This document shows, in pieces, positions 59,163 to 64,000 of a stretch of DNA of 64,000 nt. The DNA lies in the NCBI GenBank assembly GCA_034440575.1, contig JAOTOL010001431.1, positions 518,501 to 582,500 on the forward strand, given 5' to 3'. A program made the position numbers and the translations under genes. The notes beneath the pieces are model-generated. The model ran no database searches, was not told where the DNA came from, and was given only the letters and a program-made list of their open reading frames with translations. This DNA is from Imbricaverruca yamaguchii (taxonomy: Eukaryota; Arthropoda; Thecostraca; Neoverrucidae). Each line of letters opens with the position of its first letter. Position 1 is the first letter of the stretch.

Positions 59163-61628
59163 GCCCTGGGGGTGGGTGGGGTGTGGGACGAAATCCGCCC
59201 ACCCCTCCGGTTTTTCGTACATAACTCCAGATTTTACCGGCCGATATACGCCATTGTTTGCGTACCTGCTTAAAAATGACCGGTGCGTTGTTTAGAGCAC
59301 GAAAAACGAAAATCGGCCGATTTTTTTGTGTGTCCAGTTAGTCCAGTTAGTTGAAGTTAAAAAAAGAATGTCAGCGCCAGAATACAAAAATCGGCTCTGA
59401 AGTGCTTCCCGTATATTGGTAAAATGGGAGTGTTCTTGGCAATATTAGCAACTTGTTTGATGTATATGGTTATGCTATATAGTTTCAATGTCATGTTAGG
59501 TAACCGAGGTCAAGTCGGGTCAAGTTCATGACAAGTTAAAGAAATCAAACTGGAATGTTGTCATAAATGTAAATGACTGTCATGCAATTGATGTCGCTTC
59601 GCATGCTACTCCTACATATCCTGGAAACTACTGTTTGCCATTGTGTACCGATTCCATACTTTATTCATATACTTCACTCCTTTTTTGTGAAGCCGAATGC
59701 GCGGAGCCGCTAAACGGAGCAGTGGGGCGGGCGGCCTTGTTGCGGTAACTGGAGCAGGTAATGGCCTAATAAAGTGCTGCTATATAGGTGACCTGAGGTC
59801 AAGTGCCAGGTTTAGCATCTGTGTTGCATTATTAGTAATGTCCAAAACATCATTGAAGCCGATTTCTGAGCATTTAAACACAATCACAGCGATCCAGAAC
59901 GATAACAAGCAAAGCCACGCAAAATCAGAAAATTTGAAATGTTGACCTCATTTGACCTTGAATATATTGATCTAAGGTCATACAATTTGTACACAATAGA
60001 GATCACTGTAGTACCCATCCACCCTGGGAATTTCGTTGCTCCAGCTTCAATAGGAGCCGAGATCTTAGGGGGACGGAGGCGAAATCCGCCACCGTCCAGT
60101 GCGCGCAATCTTCAGAGATCCTCCAGATCCAAAGCGCGTGTTAAGGTATCCACAAAACAATTTTTGCACATTTTACCTCTATGAAGCAAGCAAATAAGGT
60201 TAGGTTTGGTTCAGCTCGGTTAGCTTAGGTTAGGTTAGGTTTTTTATTTAGTTGAAAAACGTTTCTTAAAAAGCTTTTTAAAATATATTTTCCCAATCAA
60301 TTTATTTTCTGCAAGAACAGATTAGGTTTGGCTGGGCTTTGGTCCACTTTTATTTGTTTTTTTAGATTAAAACAAAAGGAAATCCTTTCAACAAATTCTG
60401 ACATGGAAGGTTAGGCAGCACATTCATGGTTGAAGGCGTTTTATGAATCTTCGGAATATACCTTTCCAATGCAGTGTTTATGAATGTGACTGATACCAAT
60501 TACGACCACTCATTTTCCGTGCAATTGTTTATTTTTCAGTTTGTGAGCAAAGTAACACTAAAAGGAGGCTTTGAGTTTTATAAGAAGCAATGCCTATAAA
60601 ACATAAAATAAAAATGCAGCAGAACCTAACACGCACCCTGAAGGGCCGCTGCAATTTACGTGCACTGGAGGTGGCGGATTCCGCCCCAAGATCTCGGCCC
60701 CTATTAAAGTTGGAGCAACGAAATGCACAGGATGAATGCGTACGGTAGTGAACTCTATTGTGTGCAAATTTCACGACCTTAGGTCAATATCTTCAAGGTC
60801 AAATGAGGTCAAAATGGCAAAATTTTCTGGTTTTGCGTGTATTGGCTTGTCATTGTTATGGCTCGCGGTGATTGTGTTTAGATGCTCCAAAATGGACATC
60901 AATGATGTTTTGGACATTACTAATGATGTAATACAGATGCTAGACCATTGCATGCCAGAGGCATTTAACCTCAAGTTACCTATATAACAGCACTTTATCG
61001 GGCCATTACCTGCTCCAGTTACCGGAACCGGGCAGCCCGTCCGGCTGCTCCGTTGGGCGGCTCGGCGCAATCGGCTTCCCAAAGAAAGGAGTGAAGTACC
61101 TACATGGATACAGTATTGAAACGCTTAGGTACACAATGACAACCAGTACTTTTCAAGATGTGTAGGGAGTAACATGCAAAGTGACATCAATCGCATGACG
61201 GCCATTTTCATTATGACAACATTCCAGTTGACCAAGTTTGGTTCCATTAGCCTGTCATGGACTTGACCTAACTTGACCTCGGTGATGAAACATGACTTTG
61301 AAACTATATAGCATAACAATACACAATACAATCAAATAAATCGCTAGTGTCACCATGAACACTTCCCTTTGCCAATATTTGAGAAGCGCATCAATGCCGA
61401 TTTTAGTTGTCTGGTGCTGCAATTTTTTTAAAACTTTAACGGCCCCCAACTCGAATAATATTTTGGTCAATTTCCGTGTTCTTGCTTTAAACAATGCGAC
61501 GGTCATTTCTAAGCAGGTACGCAAGGAATGGCGTAAATCGGCCGGTTAAATCTTCAGTTATGTGCGAAAAACCGGACGGATTGTTTTTCGGAGGGGGCGC
61601 AGGGGCGGATTTCACCCCCCTCCAGGGC
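59163..61628. mobile_element. 2.5-kb inverted-repeat element nested in the hAT
   Basis: Arms of about 1 kb (59163-60150 and 60630-61628) are reverse complements with moderate divergence, around a 480-base loop. Ends share GCCCTGG and GAAATCCGCCC; arms share GCCGATATACGCCATT-like, CTATATAGTTTCAA.GTCATG, GTAACTGGAGCAGGTAATGG and TTGACCTCATTTGACCTTGA. Short frames in the arms match each other but resemble no known protein. No convincing target duplication was seen. Confidence 0.8.
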
Positions 61629-62422
61629 GCGTTCTAAGTTAGCCTAACCTCCCATTGGAGATATAATTATGGATTGATAATCAAATGGGGCATTTTGATA
61701 AATGGAACACTTTGTTGTTCTTGCTGTGGCAAGATCATTGTCTAAATTAAGATGTCTAGGAATAAAATGTTGTGAACTCAAAGGTGCATATTAAAGTATA
61801 TGTCTGTCCTTATTTTCAGTCTGGATACTCCATCTCAACCTTCCCGTGAGGGGGTAGTTTCTGCCCCCAGCGTCTCCTGTCTCGATCTTCCGCCTGCACC
61901 AGAAGTCGGTCCCAGCCCAGCCTCTGCCTGCTGAGATCCAGAGTTGCACCACCCTAATGAGACTGAGATCAGCTTGCTTGCTGTTACTCCAAGGAAGAAG
62001 TTGAAATTAACAATTTTCTCAATAATGAGTATCTTGAAGACAGCTGCTAATGTGGTCATGTAAACAGTATGTCATGGTTTTTGCACTGTGGAAAAAGCAG
62101 GCATGCAACAAATATGCAACCGGTTTAATGGTTCTAGCTTACCATGATTGATAACTTTTAGATACTTTTTCAAATTTTTTTCCTTGGACAAAGGTAAGCC
62201 TGTTGTTGATGCAAAAATTATTTGGCATAAGCCAAAATAATGCTGGCAATACAGTGCATTTCCCAGCATTGCCATTAAATCAACAGTAATGACAGGATGG
62301 CCCTCCAAATCCATCCCAACCTTCATGCAAATTCTAGGCACGCCATTGGGGGGGGGGCTGACGACAAAGTCCGAAAGTTGTCCCCCCCCAACCGGTGGGC
62401 TAGATCCGCCAGTGGAAGTAGT

Positions 62423-64000
62423 AACCCTTAACCTTGAAATGCTTGTATTTGGAACTTGAAAGAGAAAAAGGCCGAATGCTGGTTTAGGGGACCACAGGCA
62501 CCAGCCTGCCCGCTAGGAATTGATTCTGTTTCGGAACCTGGAAACAAGTAGTAGTAAAGCGTTGTACCTAAAATCGGATGGTATTCACGACATCTAAAAT
62601 GTTGGGTAGTCGTGGCAGCTAATGGAGATTCGGCATTGGGCTGCCAGAACCGCAATGGGCGGTGGAACCGCGTGCGATGATCAAGCGTCACGCGCGGTTC
62701 TCGGAAATCACGGTGAAGACTATCGTGGCATGTTGGGGAATGTATCGGGACTTTGCTGCTTATCAGTTCTTATCAGCTACCTGGACGGCCCCCAGTGCCG
62801 GAACTCTGGACTTTGACCATGAGGGGTGCGGTTCACCGACGCGCCAAGCTTGGCATCGTAACAAGCGGTGGGGCATAGGTTTGAATGCACACAGTTCAGT
62901 TTAGTGAACACATAGCAATATGAAATTGGCGACACTCTGCATTCGAATCCAGGGATTCGAATCCATCAGCACAATGTCGCCAGGAACGGGCCAACATCAT
63001 GACCCACACTAAAAATCACCTTAAGATCCCGAGCGGTATCATGATGAGCCGGCCGAATCTATTAATGTAATAGATTGGGCTCGAATAAATAGTTAGATAG
63101 ATCTAATACATAGTGTAACGAAATTCTTTTCACCCCAGGTTTATCTGACATTTCCCGAATGTCCGTGGCGAACTTCTTTGGGCTACGTGAATAGGACTAT
63201 AAATTGAATTTATACCCCGTGTATAAATTAAATGGATCGACGTCCCAATCTCAGAGCTCTGACCTGCACATCTCTTGACAAACCCTACATAATACAGCAC
63301 TTTGATTTGCGTAGTTAAGTAGCAATTCAATTACGATAATTATTCAGGTTTCAATAGTGTAGCGTGACAGACAATATATTACAATAACCTCTTTTAGCGA
63401 CAGATAGCTTCAACTGCTCGGCAGACGACTCTTCAGTAGGCCGCCACACATATCAGCGCTCGCGTCTTCATACAACATCTCAGCCTCCCACCTGAAATCC
63501 CAAGTTACGATATTCAAAGAGGCAGCAATGTTCACGCACAATCACCATCTTACTTTTGGACCGGTCTTCAAGTACTCCACGACATTCATCCTAAACGACC
63601 GCATTTCAACAGCCATGCCAGACAGACAGCGACTCGTTAGGCGCCATGAGCGGACATAATGCCGGTGTCGCCGCTTGTGTGAAGGAAGGTTGTGTGAGGT
63701 GTGTGAGGTTTGTGAAAGAGCGCCACCAAAGTGAGCTGGCTCTGATTACTACTCTATTCTGGTTTCTAGAGAAGGCGCAGATAATTTTCAATGGTCAAAT
63801 TGGAACAACATTGAAACAAACTCTCTTAAGATGTGCAGCTCATTTTATTATCAAATTATTTCACCCTGTCCCTTTTCCCTTAAAGTAAAATGGGACAATT
63901 AGCCACTCAATATCTTGTGATTAAAACACGTCATACAACTTCTGTGTGATGTGCTGACAATTTCCAATGTTCTTAACTAAACGAAAATCAAACGTGCTAC
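62423..64000. other. Unannotated right edge
   Basis: About 1.6 kb without a recognised gene, RNA or repeat array. A short duplicated GGATTCGAATCC palindrome-like word lies near 62940-62960. The small open frames here show no motif. Confidence 0.4.

Larger units (their letters stand above)
57207..62414 (+). mobile_element. 5.2-kb hAT element with 8-bp target duplication
   Basis: The 12-base terminal inverted repeats are CACTGGCGGATC at 57207 and GATCCGCCAGTG ending at 62414. They are bounded by exact GAAGTAGT copies at 57199-57206 and 62415-62422. An 8-base target duplication with short CA..TG-type termini is the hallmark of hAT elements. Only fragments of an N-terminal transposase-like sequence remain, so this copy is non-autonomous. 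Inside are a (TA)n tract, TTAGG-like runs and a 2.5-kb inverted repeat. Confidence 0.88.

Overview
The window is eukaryotic nuclear DNA: introns with GT-AG boundaries, tRNA-derived SINE pieces, jockey-like LINEs, hAT and foldback DNA elements, satellites, and TTAGG-like runs typical of arthropods. The coding exons are GC-rich in an AT-richer background. I infer an arthropod, perhaps a crustacean such as a barnacle; the sequence does not settle this. There are no bacterial genes, operons or CRISPR arrays.

The one gene I can build runs on the + strand from 12188 to 38883. Five coding exons (12188-12212, 15643-15813, 24309-24661, 26636-26826, 37044-38883) join with matching phases at every junction and sum to 2580 nt, an uninterrupted 859-codon frame plus stop. 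The N-terminus is a SURP domain closest by eye to CHERP/scaf6 splicing proteins. Then come Pro/Gln repeats, an Ala-rich exon, a KRRR nuclear signal, a BESS-like motif and a long Gln-rich tail ending in an RS/RP-like C-terminus. SURP plus BESS is an unusual pairing and the main protein-level finding.

The introns hold most of the rest. Intron 1 has a tRNA-derived SINE. Intron 2 holds a homopolymer-rich stretch that looks like an assembly artefact, a 66-bp coding-like minisatellite and a DNA-element copy. Intron 3 has an 85-bp array. Intron 4 (10.2 kb) has two blocks of a 44-bp array split by an 899-bp element with terminal inverted repeats, then a four-level nest: a foldback element is interrupted by a 4.4-kb jockey-like LINE (14-bp target duplication), which is itself interrupted by a DNA element, a 63-bp LINE-tail insertion and a 252-bp hairpin.

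Upstream (1-12 kb) are a degenerate 40-46-bp satellite, a GC-rich 33-bp minisatellite, a 16-bp array in both orientations with an ORF1-only LINE inside it, and a 591-bp hairpin. Downstream (39-64 kb) are a 4.1-kb foldback element with 12-bp terminal repeats, a second block of the first satellite, a homogeneous 70-bp array, a decayed gene of a widespread transposon-associated family, 102-bp and 30-bp arrays, and a 5.2-kb hAT element with an exact 8-bp target duplication that contains a 2.5-kb inverted repeat. All family names come from reading motifs by eye; no database search was run.
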